Shown: one piece after another, positions 8,170-16,326 of the stretch
How positions within the stretch are numbered: position 1 is the first letter of the stretch
Layout: the number at the start of each line of letters is the position of its first letter
Origin: Candidatus Thermoflexus tengchongensis
GTDB lineage: Bacteria > Chloroflexota > Anaerolineae > Thermoflexales > Thermoflexaceae
Reading direction: 5' to 3'
NCBI GenBank assembly: GCA_016842085.1
Contig: JAEVEX010000049.1
Span: 1-64,000 of the forward strand
DNA: 64,000 nucleotides
Made by a program: the position numbers and the translations under genes
Notes under the pieces: generated by a model
What the model was told of the DNA's origin: nothing
Seen by the model: the letters and a program-made list of their open reading frames with translations, nothing else
Databases searched by the model: none

Positions 8170-9299
8170 GCCTCAAGCACGTAAGGAATGATGACGAAAA
8201 AGAACGCCGGCATCTGAAGGGCGGGAAGGGCGCTCAACCAGCGAGAGCGAGTGCGCCCCAGGGCCAGGAACACCGGAAAGGCGATCCAGAGGTGGCGGGG
8301 CAATCCCATGTAGGGATGGACGGGCCCGGTGTGATAACTGAAAGCTGCCAGGGCGACCGTCAGGGTGTAAAGGCGTTCCCCTCCATCCATCCATCGCCAG
8401 GCCCGGAGGGTGAGGGCCACAAACCCCGCGGCCAGGATCAGGTTGAGGACCAGATCGACATCGGGCTCCCGAACGAGTTTCCCCAGCGCCCGCCCCATCG
8501 CCTCCCACGGCCAGAGGAAGGCCTGGACGGTGACCACCTGATTCGCGTGGGGCGAGAAGAGCAGGGCGTAGAGATACGCGTTGAACCCGTGTCCCGTCAG
8601 GGGAAGGCCATCGATCGCGGCGATCCGAACCAGGGACCATCCCCCCAGGGCCAGCAGGGGGAGGAGCAGAAACCCCGTATCCCGGAGGCGGCCCCCAGCC
8701 TCCCGGAGGGACCATGCAAGGGGGAGGAGAAGGAAGATCCCCTGAGGGCGCGTGAGGGCCGCCAGGGCGGCCAGAAGGCCCGCGAGGCCCCAGCGGCTCT
8801 CCCGGGCCGCCCCGATGCTCCCGATGGCGAGAAGAAGGAAAAGGGCTTCGGCATAAGGGGCGAAGAGCAGGAACCCGGCGGGGAACAGCATGAAGGCCAG
8901 CGTCGCCTGCCGCGCCCGAACCGGATCCATTTCCCGGCAGGCCAGGCGCTCGAAAAGCAGGACCGCTCCCAGGCCGGCGGCGAGGCTGATGAGCGTGAGG
9001 GCGGCCATCGGGGGGAAGCCGAGCCGGACCAGCGGCATGGCCAGCAGCGGGTAAAGGGGGTAGAACTGCGTGGTGCCATCTCCCGCGCGATAACCCGCCG
9101 TCGCGATCCGGGCATACCAGTGGGCGTCCCACCGGGCCCAGGGCGCGATCAGGACCCGCTCCAGCCAGAGGGGAAGGGGGGCAACGGGCGGCCAGGCCGG
9201 CAGCGCGCGCTCCAGCGAAGTGAGCGGCCGCAGCGGCGAGAGCCACGCCGCCTCAATACGGGTCAGGATCAGCAGCAGCGCCCACAATCCGATCATCAT
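8157..9299 (-). CDS. PIG-V-like mannosyltransferase family membrane protein
   Basis: The 380-residue protein carries RWDAHWYARIATAGY soon after its first hydrophobic segment. This is the luminal catalytic signature of the PIG-V / GPI mannosyltransferase 2 family (RWDa.wYl.Ia..GY), found in bacteria as polyprenyl-phosphate-mannose-dependent enzymes. LFPAGFLLFAPYAEALFLLL and ALTRPQGIFLLLPL are the family's conserved PYsEslF and aRsnG-type stretches. About 8-9 transmembrane segments are visible. It is in the same operon as two GT87-like genes and a polyprenyl-phosphate sugar synthase. The start ATG-ATG at 9294-9299 is ambiguous by one codon. Confidence 0.8.
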   Translation of the reverse strand: MMIGLWALLLILTRIEAAWLSPLRPLTSLERALPAWPPVAPLPLWLERVLIAPWARWDAHWYARIATAGYRAGDGTTQFYPLYPLLAMPLVRLGFPPMAALTLISLAAGLGAVLLFERLACREMDPVRARQATLAFMLFPAGFLLFAPYAEALFLLLAIGSIGAARESRWGLAGLLAALAALTRPQGIFLLLPLAWSLREAGGRLRDTGFLLLPLLALGGWSLVRIAAIDGLPLTGHGFNAYLYALLFSPHANQVVTVQAFLWPWEAMGRALGKLVREPDVDLVLNLILAAGFVALTLRAWRWMDGGERLYTLTVALAAFSYHTGPVHPYMGLPRHLWIAFPVFLALGRTRSRWLSALPALQMPAFFFVIIPYVLEAWVP

Positions 9300-9314
9300 C
9301 GCATTCCGGTGTTT

Positions 9315-10331
9315 CTATCCGGGCGGTCGCTGATACCGGCGGCGCAGGATCTCGATAGGGGTGCCCCGCACCTCGATGCGAATCCCCTGGCCGACACCGG
9401 TCCAGATCCCCCAGTGCAGATGCTCGATCTCCTCCGGGTCGAAGCCCATCAGCCGGGCGCCTACCACATCCGCCGCCAGCGGGTCCTTTCCCACCACCAG
9501 CACGCCGTGAGGCACCGGCGTCCCAAAGAGGGGGCCATCGCCTTCCATCCCCACGATGCCATCGATCACGCTCACCACCGGCGGCAGCGCCTGTTTCAAT
9601 CCCAGGATGCTGGGGGTGATGCCGTTGACGTGCAGCATGTTCTTCGGCCAGCCGTAGCGGATCCCTGGAACGACGCCGAACAGGTTCTTCAGGCTCAGGG
9701 TGACGCCCGCCCAGTGGTGGGTCTTGAGCTTGGCCACCGAAATCACGAGATCGGCCTCCACGACGTGGCGGGGAAGCCAGAGCTTCGACTGGCCCGGGAA
9801 CCAGCCGTCCCGCGGAGGGACCGGCTGCGGGTCGTCATAGTTGAGATCGATGAAAGAGACACCCCGTCGGGCCAGGACGTCCGCCAGGCCGCTCTGCGCC
9901 ACCACCGGCCCGGCGTCCCGCCGGAACCCCGGCCCCTCGCCCACCACGATCTCCGCCGCCCCGCGGGATCGCAGGGTGTCGATCACGGCTCCGACCACCT
10001 CCGGCGCCGTGACCAGCGGGCGCCCCTCGATCCACTCGATGAGGTTCGGCTTCACCAGCACCCGCTTCCCGGCCACATCCGGCATGCCGGCCTCATCCCA
10101 TAGCTCCATCATGGCATCCCGCAGGAGGGCTTCATCGTAAGAGAGGGAGGCACCCAGGGCCACCGTCGCGGGCGGCTCCACCCGTCGCCGCCAGCCCCGC
10201 AGCAGCCAGGCCAGAAACTGTCGCACACCCACGGGCTGGGTCCGGCGCTCGGCGAAGGCCAGCCCGCCCCCGATGCCGGCGATGAGCATCAGGCGCAGAA
10301 AGGCCCGTCGGGTCAGCCGCGGCGCAGCCAT
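9315..10331 (-). CDS. DUF362 domain protein with Tat-type signal
   Basis: The 338-residue protein begins APRLTRRAFLRLMLIAG, a twin-arginine signal followed by a hydrophobic stretch, so it is predicted to be exported folded or membrane-tethered. The rest is a DUF362 domain: RVLVKPNLIEW, EIVVGEGPGF, LVISVAKLKTHHWAGVTLSLKN, then the ASP-like DPLAADVVGARLMG. DUF362 proteins often accompany ferredoxin domains, but none is fused here and no CxxC clusters are present. The biochemical role of the family is unknown. The gene overlaps the upstream toroid protein by 19 bases, which suggests that the two proteins work together. Confidence 0.8.
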   Translation of the reverse strand: MAAPRLTRRAFLRLMLIAGIGGGLAFAERRTQPVGVRQFLAWLLRGWRRRVEPPATVALGASLSYDEALLRDAMMELWDEAGMPDVAGKRVLVKPNLIEWIEGRPLVTAPEVVGAVIDTLRSRGAAEIVVGEGPGFRRDAGPVVAQSGLADVLARRGVSFIDLNYDDPQPVPPRDGWFPGQSKLWLPRHVVEADLVISVAKLKTHHWAGVTLSLKNLFGVVPGIRYGWPKNMLHVNGITPSILGLKQALPPVVSVIDGIVGMEGDGPLFGTPVPHGVLVVGKDPLAADVVGARLMGFDPEEIEHLHWGIWTGVGQGIRIEVRGTPIEILRRRYQRPPG

Positions 10332-11251
10332 GGCCAGCCTCCGCGGAATGCCAGCGCCGCCAGCGCCGTGATATAGGGATTCTGCCCCCAGCTCCCATCC
10401 GGGCCCTGCAGGGCCTGCAGTCGCTCCCGGGCCTCCGGATCCTCAACCCCCAGGGCGGCGAGGGCGATCTGCCCGAGGGCCAGCGCCATCGCCCCGCCGT
10501 CCCGATGCATCTCCGCGCGCAGCGCTTCCCCATCTTCGGGTCGGATCACATCGGGGGCAAGGGCTTTCAAAGCGAGAAGAACCCACGCGGTGGGGTGGGG
10601 GCGGGGCGGGAGGTAAGCCCCCAGCATGAAGGGGTTGCCGAAGTTCCACCCGCCTCCCTGACAGCGCCGATCGATCAGGTAGCGGATCGCTTCCTCCACG
10701 CGATCCCGGTGCGCCTCGACGGCAGCGGCCGCATGGATCGCCAGCAAGGCCAGCGCTGTGGGCTCGGCCCATGAGGCTTCCCCGGGCCGCCAGGGCCAGC
10801 CCCGCAGCGCCGGATCGATCCCCAGGGTCCGGCGCACCTCGGCGGTCAGCTCCGCACCTTCCAGTCGGATCACAGGTATCCCGATCAGCCAGCGAAGCCC
10901 CTGGGCGAGCTCAGGGGCATAGGGGTCCCAGCGGGCCAGCCCGAGGATCCCCCAGGCGGTCATCCAGCCGCTTTCCTCATCCTCCGGATACAGGCCCCAT
11001 CCCCCATCCGGTCGTTGCGCCCTCCGGAGCCAGCGTCCGGCCGCCTCCACCGCCGGCGCGGCGTCCGGATCCGGGGCCAGGGCCAGGAGGGCCGCCGCAG
11101 TGGGCTCCGTGGCCGAGGGGGATCCCGGTTGATAACCCCATCCGCCATCCGGGTTTTGGGCACGGAGCAGGAAAGCCCAGGTTCTCTCACAACAGGCTCT
11201 GACTGAGCGTTGCAAAGGGCTGTAGGAACTTCGGCAAGGGCCAGAGAACAC
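10313..11251 (-). CDS. Squalene-cyclase-like alpha/alpha toroid (prenyltransferase/terpene cyclase repeat) protein
   Basis: The roughly 312-residue protein contains at least four QW-type repeats: QNPDGGWGYQPGS, QRPDGGWGLYP, GGGWNFGNP and QGPDGSWGQNPY. These build the alpha/alpha barrel of squalene-hopene cyclases and prenyltransferase beta subunits. It is about half the length of a real cyclase and shows no DxDD motif, so catalysis as a cyclase is unlikely. A binding or structural role is more plausible. The frame starts with GTG at 11249-11251, and the true start could be a few codons later because no strong ribosome site is seen. Its end overlaps the DUF362 gene. Confidence 0.65.
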   Translation of the reverse strand: MFSGPCRSSYSPLQRSVRACCERTWAFLLRAQNPDGGWGYQPGSPSATEPTAAALLALAPDPDAAPAVEAAGRWLRRAQRPDGGWGLYPEDEESGWMTAWGILGLARWDPYAPELAQGLRWLIGIPVIRLEGAELTAEVRRTLGIDPALRGWPWRPGEASWAEPTALALLAIHAAAAVEAHRDRVEEAIRYLIDRRCQGGGWNFGNPFMLGAYLPPRPHPTAWVLLALKALAPDVIRPEDGEALRAEMHRDGGAMALALGQIALAALGVEDPEARERLQALQGPDGSWGQNPYITALAALAFRGGWPWLRRG

Positions 11252-11259
11252 CCGGAGAA

Positions 11260-11296
11260 AGCCGGGACCCTGCTCTGGGAAAACAGGGCCCCGGCT
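11260..11296 (-). terminator. Rho-independent terminator-like hairpin after the pilin gene
   Basis: Stem arms AGCCGGG/ACCCTG (11260-11272) and CAGGG/CCCCGGCT (11284-11296) pair almost completely around an 11-base loop. Read on the minus strand, the stem is followed by CTTTCT. It lies about 20 bases after the stop of the Flp pilin gene. Confidence 0.55.
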
Positions 11297-11317
11297 CCGA
11301 TTTGGGGAAGGGGGACA

Positions 11318-11491
11318 TCACGAGCCGCGGAGTCCGCTCGTAATCTGGGAGAACACGGTGCTGACCTGGGTGCCCAGGATGGAGAGGATGACGATGACCA
11401 CGATGGCGATGAGCACCAGGATCAGGGCATACTCCACCAGGCCCTGCCCCTTCTCCCGCAACCACAGCCACGCCTGAAGCCACCGAACCAT
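11318..11491 (-). CDS. Flp/Fap-type pilin
   Basis: The 57-residue protein reads MVRWLQAWLWLREKGQGLVE, then YALILVLIAIVVIVILSILG, then about 17 residues. The short basic leader, the GQGLVEYALI processing region and a single hydrophobic helix are diagnostic of Flp/Fap pilins of tight-adherence (Tad) or type IVb pili. Cleavage would fall after the glycine of KGQG. The ATG at 11489-11491 follows GGAGGT with good spacing, which excludes the longer open frame to 11821. No Tad assembly genes occur in the window. A decayed copy lies immediately upstream. Confidence 0.88.
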   Translation of the reverse strand: MVRWLQAWLWLREKGQGLVEYALILVLIAIVVIVILSILGTQVSTVFSQITSGLRGS

Positions 11492-11534
11492 AGGACACCT
11501 CCATAGGGTTAAATTTTTCTGACTATAGAATACT

Positions 11535-11549
11535 GGAGAACGGTTCTCC
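11535..11549. promoter_or_regulatory. 15-bp palindrome in the pilin upstream region (possible operator)
   Basis: GGAGAAC-G-GTTCTCC is a perfect 7-bp inverted repeat 44 bases upstream of the pilin start. A lone GGAGAAC occurs near 11923, upstream of the decayed pilin copy. A regulator site is a guess from position and symmetry. Confidence 0.35.
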
Positions 11550-11700
11550 GGGAATAGGACTTTGGTCCTGGGGGAGCAGATCCTCCATATTCTGACATAT
11601 TCTGAGAAGCGCGCGGCCTCACCCGTAGATAACGGGGGGCGCTGTCGTTCAGATGCCATAGCCGGATCGTTCACAGAATTCATAACCCCTGAGCAGGTTT

Positions 11701-11875
11701 TTATGATCCCCGGAGGGCACTGACAATCGTAGAGAAGACGGTGCTGACCCGGGTGCCCAGGAGGGTGAGGATCGCGATGACCACGATGGCGATGAGCAAC
11801 CAGGATCAGGGCATACTCCACCAGCCCCTACCCCTTCTCCCGCAGCCCCAGCCACGCCGGAAGCCACCGAACCGT
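11701..11875 (-). pseudogene. Decayed Flp pilin gene (duplicate of 11318-11491)
   Basis: The sequence matches the intact pilin nearly codon for codon but carries three lesions. The start ATG is ACG at 11873-11875. The glutamine codon of KGQG is TAG. One extra T follows the codons for YALILV and shifts the frame. The region is 175 bases against 174 in the intact gene, exactly the one-base insertion. The ribosome site AGGAGGT and the stop TAA (after ...SALRGS) are preserved, so decay is recent or the sequence still has another role. Confidence 0.88.
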
Positions 11876-12315
11876 GGAATACCTCCTGTGCTCACAAGGG
11901 ATCGCTATTCACCATACCGTATAGGAGAACAAGTCGACCTGGGACTTTAGTAATAGGGGATATGAGTTTAAAAATGTTAACTATATGCGCGATATATTAT
12001 GAGATTATTACCGACAGAAGGACGAATGATCGGAGTCCTGGAGATGGGGGTCCATGGGGGGCTGGTGGGGGATCTGGCGGTTTCCGGCTTGCCGATGGAG
12101 CGGAGGGGGGATCCTCCACGTCGTGGAAGGGAGGAGAAGGGGGAGAGGCCGTCCACTCTGGTTTACAATTACGCAGTGGGTCTCGGATGGGGCTTTGAAG
12201 GCCAGGCTGGCCCCGGAGCATCTCGGGCTCCTCTTTCCCCGTGATCCTCTGGGGTCACGGGAAGGGACTATTCCGCCGGCTTGAATAAGGGCCCGGCGAT
12301 CTCAGCCCTGCGGAT
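11876..12315. other. Intergenic stretch with no gene seen
   Basis: These 440 bases separate the decayed pilin from udk. The first 130 bases are unusually AT-rich for this genome (around 11945-12010, with TTAAAAATGTTAAC and ATATATTATGAG). The rest is G-rich and repetitive without a stop-free frame that looks coding. The AT-rich part could hold the promoter of the lost pilin. Confidence 0.5.
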
Positions 12316-12966
12316 ATGGCCATGGCGATCGCAAAGTTCAGGCGCCCGGTCGTGATCGGAATCGCGGGAGGAACCGGCTCCGGCAAGACCACCGTGGCCG
12401 AGGCGATCGTGCGACGCATCGGCCCGGAGCATATCGCGCTGATCCAGCAGGATAGCTACTATAAGGATCAGAGCCACCTCCCGATGGAGGAGCGGGCCCG
12501 GATCAACTATGATCACCCGGACAGCCTGGATACGGATCTCCTGATCCAGCACCTGAAGGAGCTGCTGGCCGGGCGCCCGGTGGAGGTCCCCATTTACGAT
12601 TTCACCACCTGCACCCGAACGCCCTACACCCGGCGGGTGGAGCCCCGCCCCGTGATCCTGGTGGAGGGCATCCTGGTGTTCGTCGAGAAGGCGCTGCGGG
12701 ACCTGTTCGATATCAAGATCTACGTGGACGCGGATCCGGATATCCGGTTCATCCGGCGGCTTCAACGGGATATCGCCGAGCGGGGACGGACCCTGGAATC
12801 CGTGATCCGGCAGTATCTCTCCACAGTCCGCCCCATGCATCTGGAGTTCGTGGAGCCCAGCAAGCGCTATGCGGACATCATCATCCCGGAGGGAGGTTTC
12901 AATACGGTGGCCCTCGATATGATCGAAGCCCGCATCCGGTCGATGCTCCAGGAGGCGGAGGGATGA
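12316..12966 (+). CDS. udk: Uridine kinase
   Basis: The 216-residue protein phosphorylates uridine and cytidine with ATP or GTP in pyrimidine salvage. The P-loop GGTGSGKT is at residues 18-25, followed by [13 protein letters not shown] (the Udk signature), [25 protein letters not shown] and LVEGILVF (Walker B-like). The [17 protein letters not shown] lid motif and [17 protein letters not shown] complete the family pattern. Length is typical. Two in-frame ATG codons, 12316 and 12322, are possible starts. The stop overlaps the ATG of the next gene (ATGA), so it is co-translated with a GT4 glycosyltransferase. Nucleoside salvage genes also occur at 22450 (deoC) and 40367 (pyrimidine phosphorylase). 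Confidence 0.95.
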   Translation: MAMAIAKFRRPVVIGIAGGTGSGKTTVAEAIVRRIGPEHIALIQQDSYYKDQSHLPMEERARINYDHPDSLDTDLLIQHLKELLAGRPVEVPIYDFTTCTRTPYTRRVEPRPVILVEGILVFVEKALRDLFDIKIYVDADPDIRFIRRLQRDIAERGRTLESVIRQYLSTVRPMHLEFVEPSKRYADIIIPEGGFNTVALDMIEARIRSMLQEAEG

Positions 12967-14162
12967 CCCCTGTCGTCGTGGATGTCTCCCCCGCGGTCCA
13001 CCATCGGGCCGGGCTGGGCCGTTATGCCGCGGAGCTGGTGAAGGCACTGGCCCCCCTGCTGCCCGGCGATCTCGCCATCTTCTACCACGATGCGGGTCGT
13101 GCGGATCTCTTCCCTCCCCTGGACGCCCTTCCGGCCCGCCCCTGCCCGCTGCCCGCGAAGCCATGGCGCCTCCAGGTGATGCTGGCGGATTTCTTCCGTC
13201 GCCCGATGGATGCCCTCATCGGCCCGGCGCGTCTGTTCCACGCGACGGACCATCTGCTCCCGCCGTTCCGCACGCTCCCTTCCGTGTTCACCCTGCATGA
13301 CCTGATCTTCCGGCTTTATCCGGAGACCCATATGCCGCTGAATCGCTGGTTCCTCACACTGATGATGCCCCGGTTCCTCCGGCGCGCCGACGCCATCATC
13401 GCTGTCTCCGAGTGCACCCGGCGGGATGCCCTCCGCTGGTATCACGTCCCGGAGGATCGGATCCACGTGATCTATGAAGGGGTGGACCCCCGTTTCCGCC
13501 CGGCGCCGCCGGAGGCCATCGCGGCCGTCCGAGCCCGATATGATCTGCCGGATCGCTTTATCCTCTACGTGGGGACGATCGAGCCCCGGAAGAACCTTCC
13601 GACGCTGTTCGCCGCTTATCGGATGCTGCTGGAACGCTGGCCGGACCTGGGCCTGGTGGTGGCGGGGAGGCCCGGGTGGCTCACGAAAGCCACCTTCCGG
13701 GCCCTGCGGGATCTGGGGCTGGAGGAGCGGGTTCAGTTCCTGGGCTATGTGCCGGATGAGGATCTTCCGGCGCTGTATTCCGCGGCCGCAGTTTTCGCTT
13801 TCCCCTCGCTGTATGAGGGCTTCGGCCTTCCGCCGCTGGAGGCGATGGCCTGCGGGACGCCCGTGGTGGTCTCGGATATCTCATCGCTTCCGGAGATCGT
13901 GGGGGAAGCGGGCCTCCGGGTGCCCCCGGATCGCCCGGACGACTGGGCGGCCGCCCTGGCCACCGTGCTTTCCGATGCGACGCTTCAGGCGCGTCTTCGG
14001 GAAAGGGGCCTTCAACAGGCGGCCCGGTTCCGCTGGACGGAGACGGCGGAACGGACCGTGGCGGTCTACGAGCGGGTGTGGCGATCCCGGGGACCAGAGG
14101 ACGGTAGGGGGTGGGGAGGGAACGGGAGGACGGGTCAGCTACCTCCTCAGGTATCCGGGTGA
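12963..14162 (+). CDS. GT4 family glycosyltransferase
   Basis: The 399-residue GT-B protein starts [21 protein letters not shown], with the glycine-rich G-GRY loop of GT4 enzymes. Then come [49 protein letters not shown], and [20 protein letters not shown] with the [10 protein letters not shown] donor-binding motif. It is a cytoplasmic retaining transferase, probably mannosyl or similar. The start overlaps the udk stop by 4 bases. The tail after about residue 370 ([16 protein letters not shown]) is low-complexity and may not be structured. It precedes uppP, which fits polyprenol-linked glycan synthesis. Confidence 0.88.
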   Translation: MTPVVVDVSPAVHHRAGLGRYAAELVKALAPLLPGDLAIFYHDAGRADLFPPLDALPARPCPLPAKPWRLQVMLADFFRRPMDALIGPARLFHATDHLLPPFRTLPSVFTLHDLIFRLYPETHMPLNRWFLTLMMPRFLRRADAIIAVSECTRRDALRWYHVPEDRIHVIYEGVDPRFRPAPPEAIAAVRARYDLPDRFILYVGTIEPRKNLPTLFAAYRMLLERWPDLGLVVAGRPGWLTKATFRALRDLGLEERVQFLGYVPDEDLPALYSAAAVFAFPSLYEGFGLPPLEAMACGTPVVVSDISSLPEIVGEAGLRVPPDRPDDWAAALATVLSDATLQARLRERGLQQAARFRWTETAERTVAVYERVWRSRGPEDGRGWGGNGRTGQLPPQVSG

Positions 14163-14208
14163 TCCATATCCTGGCCCCATCCGGAGCACCACCTGCAAGG
14201 AGCTCTCG

Positions 14209-15033
14209 ATGACCTGGTTTCAGGCGCTGATTCTGGGGATCGTGCAGGGGTTAACGGAATATCTTCCCGTCAGCAGCTCCGCCCATCTGGTCCTGGTGCC
14301 GTGGCTGCTGGGCTGGCGGAACGACGAGCGGCTGGTCTTCCCCTTCGACGTGCTGGTGCAGTGGGGGACCCTGGTCCCGGTCCTGATCTATTTCCGCCGG
14401 GATCTGTGGGCGATCCTGGCGGGCGGGTGGGCGGGCATCCGCGAGGGCTCCCTTTTCGAAACCCCGGAGGGCCGCCTGGGGGGATGGATTCTCCTGGCCA
14501 CGCTCCCGGCGGCGGTCCTGGGGGTGCTCTTCAAAAAACCGATCGAGGCGGTCTTCCTCCAGCCGGCCCTGACGGGGGTTTTGCTTTTCGGCACGGCCGG
14601 GCTGCTGTGGCTGGGGGAGCATTTCGGACGGGGAGAGCGGGATCTGGGGCGGATGACGGCGCGGGACGCGCTGGTGATCGGGTTTGCCCAGGCCCTCGCC
14701 CTGCTGCCGGGGATCTCCCGATCGGGGTCCACGATCGCCGCCGGGCTGGGGCGAGGGTTCCTCCGCGCCGAGGCGGCGCGGTTCAGCTTCCTGCTGAGCA
14801 TACCGGCCCTCCTCGGAGCCGGCCTGGTGGCGCTGAGGGATCTTTACATGGTCGGGCTTCCCCCCGAGGCCCTGATCCCCATCCTGATCGGCTTTCTCAG
14901 CTCCGCGCTTTCCGGTTACTTCGCGATCTGGGTCCTCATGCGAATGGTTCGACGGCGGTCGCTCCGGCCCTTCGCCGTCTATTGCGCAGGTGTGGGGGTT
15001 CTGGCGCTCGTCCTCTTTCTCCTTCGGGGTTAG
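14209..15033 (+). CDS. uppP: Undecaprenyl-diphosphate phosphatase (BacA/UppP)
   Basis: The 274-residue integral membrane enzyme dephosphorylates undecaprenyl pyrophosphate to recycle the lipid carrier of peptidoglycan and glycans. Both family signatures are present: GIVQGLTEYLPVSSSAHL near residue 9 (box 1, with the catalytic Glu and SSSAH) and LLPGISRSGSTI near residue 165 (box 2). About eight hydrophobic segments and the length are normal. The ATG at 14209 follows AAGGAGCTCTCG. A frame open further upstream overlaps the GT4 gene and was rejected. It lies 46 bases after that GT4, probably in one transcript. Confidence 0.95.
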   Translation: MTWFQALILGIVQGLTEYLPVSSSAHLVLVPWLLGWRNDERLVFPFDVLVQWGTLVPVLIYFRRDLWAILAGGWAGIREGSLFETPEGRLGGWILLATLPAAVLGVLFKKPIEAVFLQPALTGVLLFGTAGLLWLGEHFGRGERDLGRMTARDALVIGFAQALALLPGISRSGSTIAAGLGRGFLRAEAARFSFLLSIPALLGAGLVALRDLYMVGLPPEALIPILIGFLSSALSGYFAIWVLMRMVRRRSLRPFAVYCAGVGVLALVLFLLRG

Positions 15034-15105
15034 CCTGATCCCCACAGGTTGAAAGGCCATGGGGCCTGAGCGAAGCGCCTTCGGCACCCTGTTCGGCCTC
15101 GTGGT

Positions 15106-15134
15106 TTGACAGGCCTGCCCGCATGTGATAGGTT
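15106..15134 (+). promoter_or_regulatory. Sigma-70-type promoter for the Roadblock gene
   Basis: A consensus TTGACA at 15106-15111 is followed after 17 bases by TAGGTT at 15129-15134 (3 of 6 to TATAAT), 45 bases before the ATG at 15180. The -35 is strong and the -10 is weak. It sits in the only gap before the 15180-17187 gene group. Confidence 0.5.
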
Positions 15135-15179
15135 AGATAGCTGCGTGCCATTCATTCCGCTAACCTCTGGGGGTCCGCC

Positions 15180-15557
15180 ATGGCCCGGACGCGCACCGAG
15201 CGGATGATCGAACGTTTGAAGGAGCTCCAGGCCAGCACGCCGGATATCGAGGCCTCGGCGGTGGTCAGCCTCGATGGATTGATTATGGCCTCTGCGCTCC
15301 CCGCCGATGTAGAGGAAGACCGGGTCTCGGCCATGTCGGCCGCCATGCTTTCCCTGGGTGAGCGGATCGCCAGCGAGCTGGGCCGCGGGGCGCTGGATCA
15401 GGTTTACATCCGCGGGGAACGCGGCTATGTCGTGCTGATGGCCGTCGGGGAGGAAGCGGTGCTCACTGTGCTGGCCCGACCCCAGGCCAAGCTGGGATTG
15501 CTGTTCCTGGATATGCGCCGGGCCGCGGAGGATCTGGCCCGGATCCTGGCCTCCTGA
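15180..15557 (+). CDS. Roadblock/LC7 domain protein
   Basis: The 125-residue single-domain protein has the Roadblock/LC7 pattern: an N-terminal helix (MIERLKELQAS), VVSLDGLIMASALP, then MSAAMLSLGERIASELGRG, the strand pair DQVYIRGERGYVVLMAVGEEAVLTVLA, and a final helix with LLFLDMRRAAEDL. Bacterial members commonly regulate small Ras-like GTPases (MglA type) or motility and cell polarity, but no GTPase gene is adjacent. The ATG at 15180 follows CTCTGGGGGTCCGCC. It is the first gene of a group followed by a V4R protein and a response regulator, which implies a shared signalling role. Confidence 0.85.
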   Translation: MARTRTERMIERLKELQASTPDIEASAVVSLDGLIMASALPADVEEDRVSAMSAAMLSLGERIASELGRGALDQVYIRGERGYVVLMAVGEEAVLTVLARPQAKLGLLFLDMRRAAEDLARILAS

Positions 15558-15617
15558 TCCCCGTAAAAGGTCTCCATCCGGTCCATTGACTTGATCTTCC
15601 GATGGGGAGGCGATGCC

Positions 15618-16247
15618 TTGAGCCAGCAGAAGAGCGGCCTGTATTATCCCAACAAGATCGCGCGGATTTTCCTGGAGGCGCTGGAGGAGGTGATGGGGAA
15701 GAACGGCCTGAACGCCGTCCTGAACCTGGCCCGTCTTCCTCATCTTATTGATAACTACCCGCCGGACAATCTGGAGCGTGGATTCGATTTCGCGGATTTC
15801 GCGGCCATCAATCAGGCGCTCGAAGAGATGTATGGGCCACGCGGAGGCAGAGGGCTGGCCCTGCGGGGCGGGCGTGCCTCCTTCGCCCGGGGCCTTCAGG
15901 GCTTCGGGGCCCTGGCGGGCGTCAGCGACCTGGCCTTCCGCGTGCTGCCCCTCCAGGCCAAGCTGAAAATCGGCCTTCCGGCGATGGCCGGTATTTTCAC
16001 CCAGTTCAGCGATCAGAAGAGCTATGTCACCGAGGAGGCGGAGCGCTTCATTTATGTGATCGAGCGGTGTCCGGTGTGCTGGGGGCGCAAAACCGATCGC
16101 CCGGTCTGTTACGCGGCCATCGGCCTGCTTCAGGAAGGCCTGCGCTGGGTCAGCGGGGGCAAGGAGTTCCGGGTGGAGGAAATCTCCTGCATCGCCATGG
16201 GGGATGCAACCTGTTCGTTCGCGATTTACAAGGAGCCCATCGGGTAA
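15618..16247 (+). CDS. V4R domain protein
   Basis: This protein is of about 209 residues. The C-terminal part ERCPVCWGRKTDRPVCYAA, GLLQEGLRWVSGG and VEEISCIAMGDATCSFAI carries the four conserved cysteines and the G-D--C-F ending of the V4R (4-vinyl reductase) small-molecule-binding domain. The N-terminal half is helical and resembles the heme-NO-binding/V4R-like fold. No catalytic domain is attached. The start chosen is TTG at 15618, because GGGGAGG lies 7 bases before it; an earlier in-frame TTG at 15591 has no ribosome site. With the Roadblock gene before it, it may sense a ligand and feed into the response regulator downstream. Confidence 0.75.
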   Translation: MSQQKSGLYYPNKIARIFLEALEEVMGKNGLNAVLNLARLPHLIDNYPPDNLERGFDFADFAAINQALEEMYGPRGGRGLALRGGRASFARGLQGFGALAGVSDLAFRVLPLQAKLKIGLPAMAGIFTQFSDQKSYVTEEAERFIYVIERCPVCWGRKTDRPVCYAAIGLLQEGLRWVSGGKEFRVEEISCIAMGDATCSFAIYKEPIG

Positions 16248-16273
16248 TCCGGATCCGGTTTCCTCTTCCGGGG

Positions 16274-16309
16274 GCGGGTGGGCGCGCCGAAGGTGCCCAC
16301 CCGCTTTTT
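16274..16309 (+). terminator. Rho-independent terminator between V4R and response regulator genes
   Basis: GCGGGTGGGC (16274-16283) and GCCCACCCGC (16295-16304) form a perfect 10-bp stem with an 11-base loop (GCGCCGAAGGT), followed by TTTTT at 16305-16309. It ends 17 bases before the next ATG. It therefore acts either as a terminator of the first two genes or as an attenuator for the third. The arm and loop sequence recurs at 17225 and 36076. Confidence 0.8.
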
Positions 16310-16326
16310 CAAAACAGGAGGGGGCG

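Noticed and set aside
8127-10103. Plus-strand 658-residue open frame
   Set aside because: It covers PIG-V-like and DUF362 genes that have strong family motifs on the minus strand, and its composition is antisense-like.
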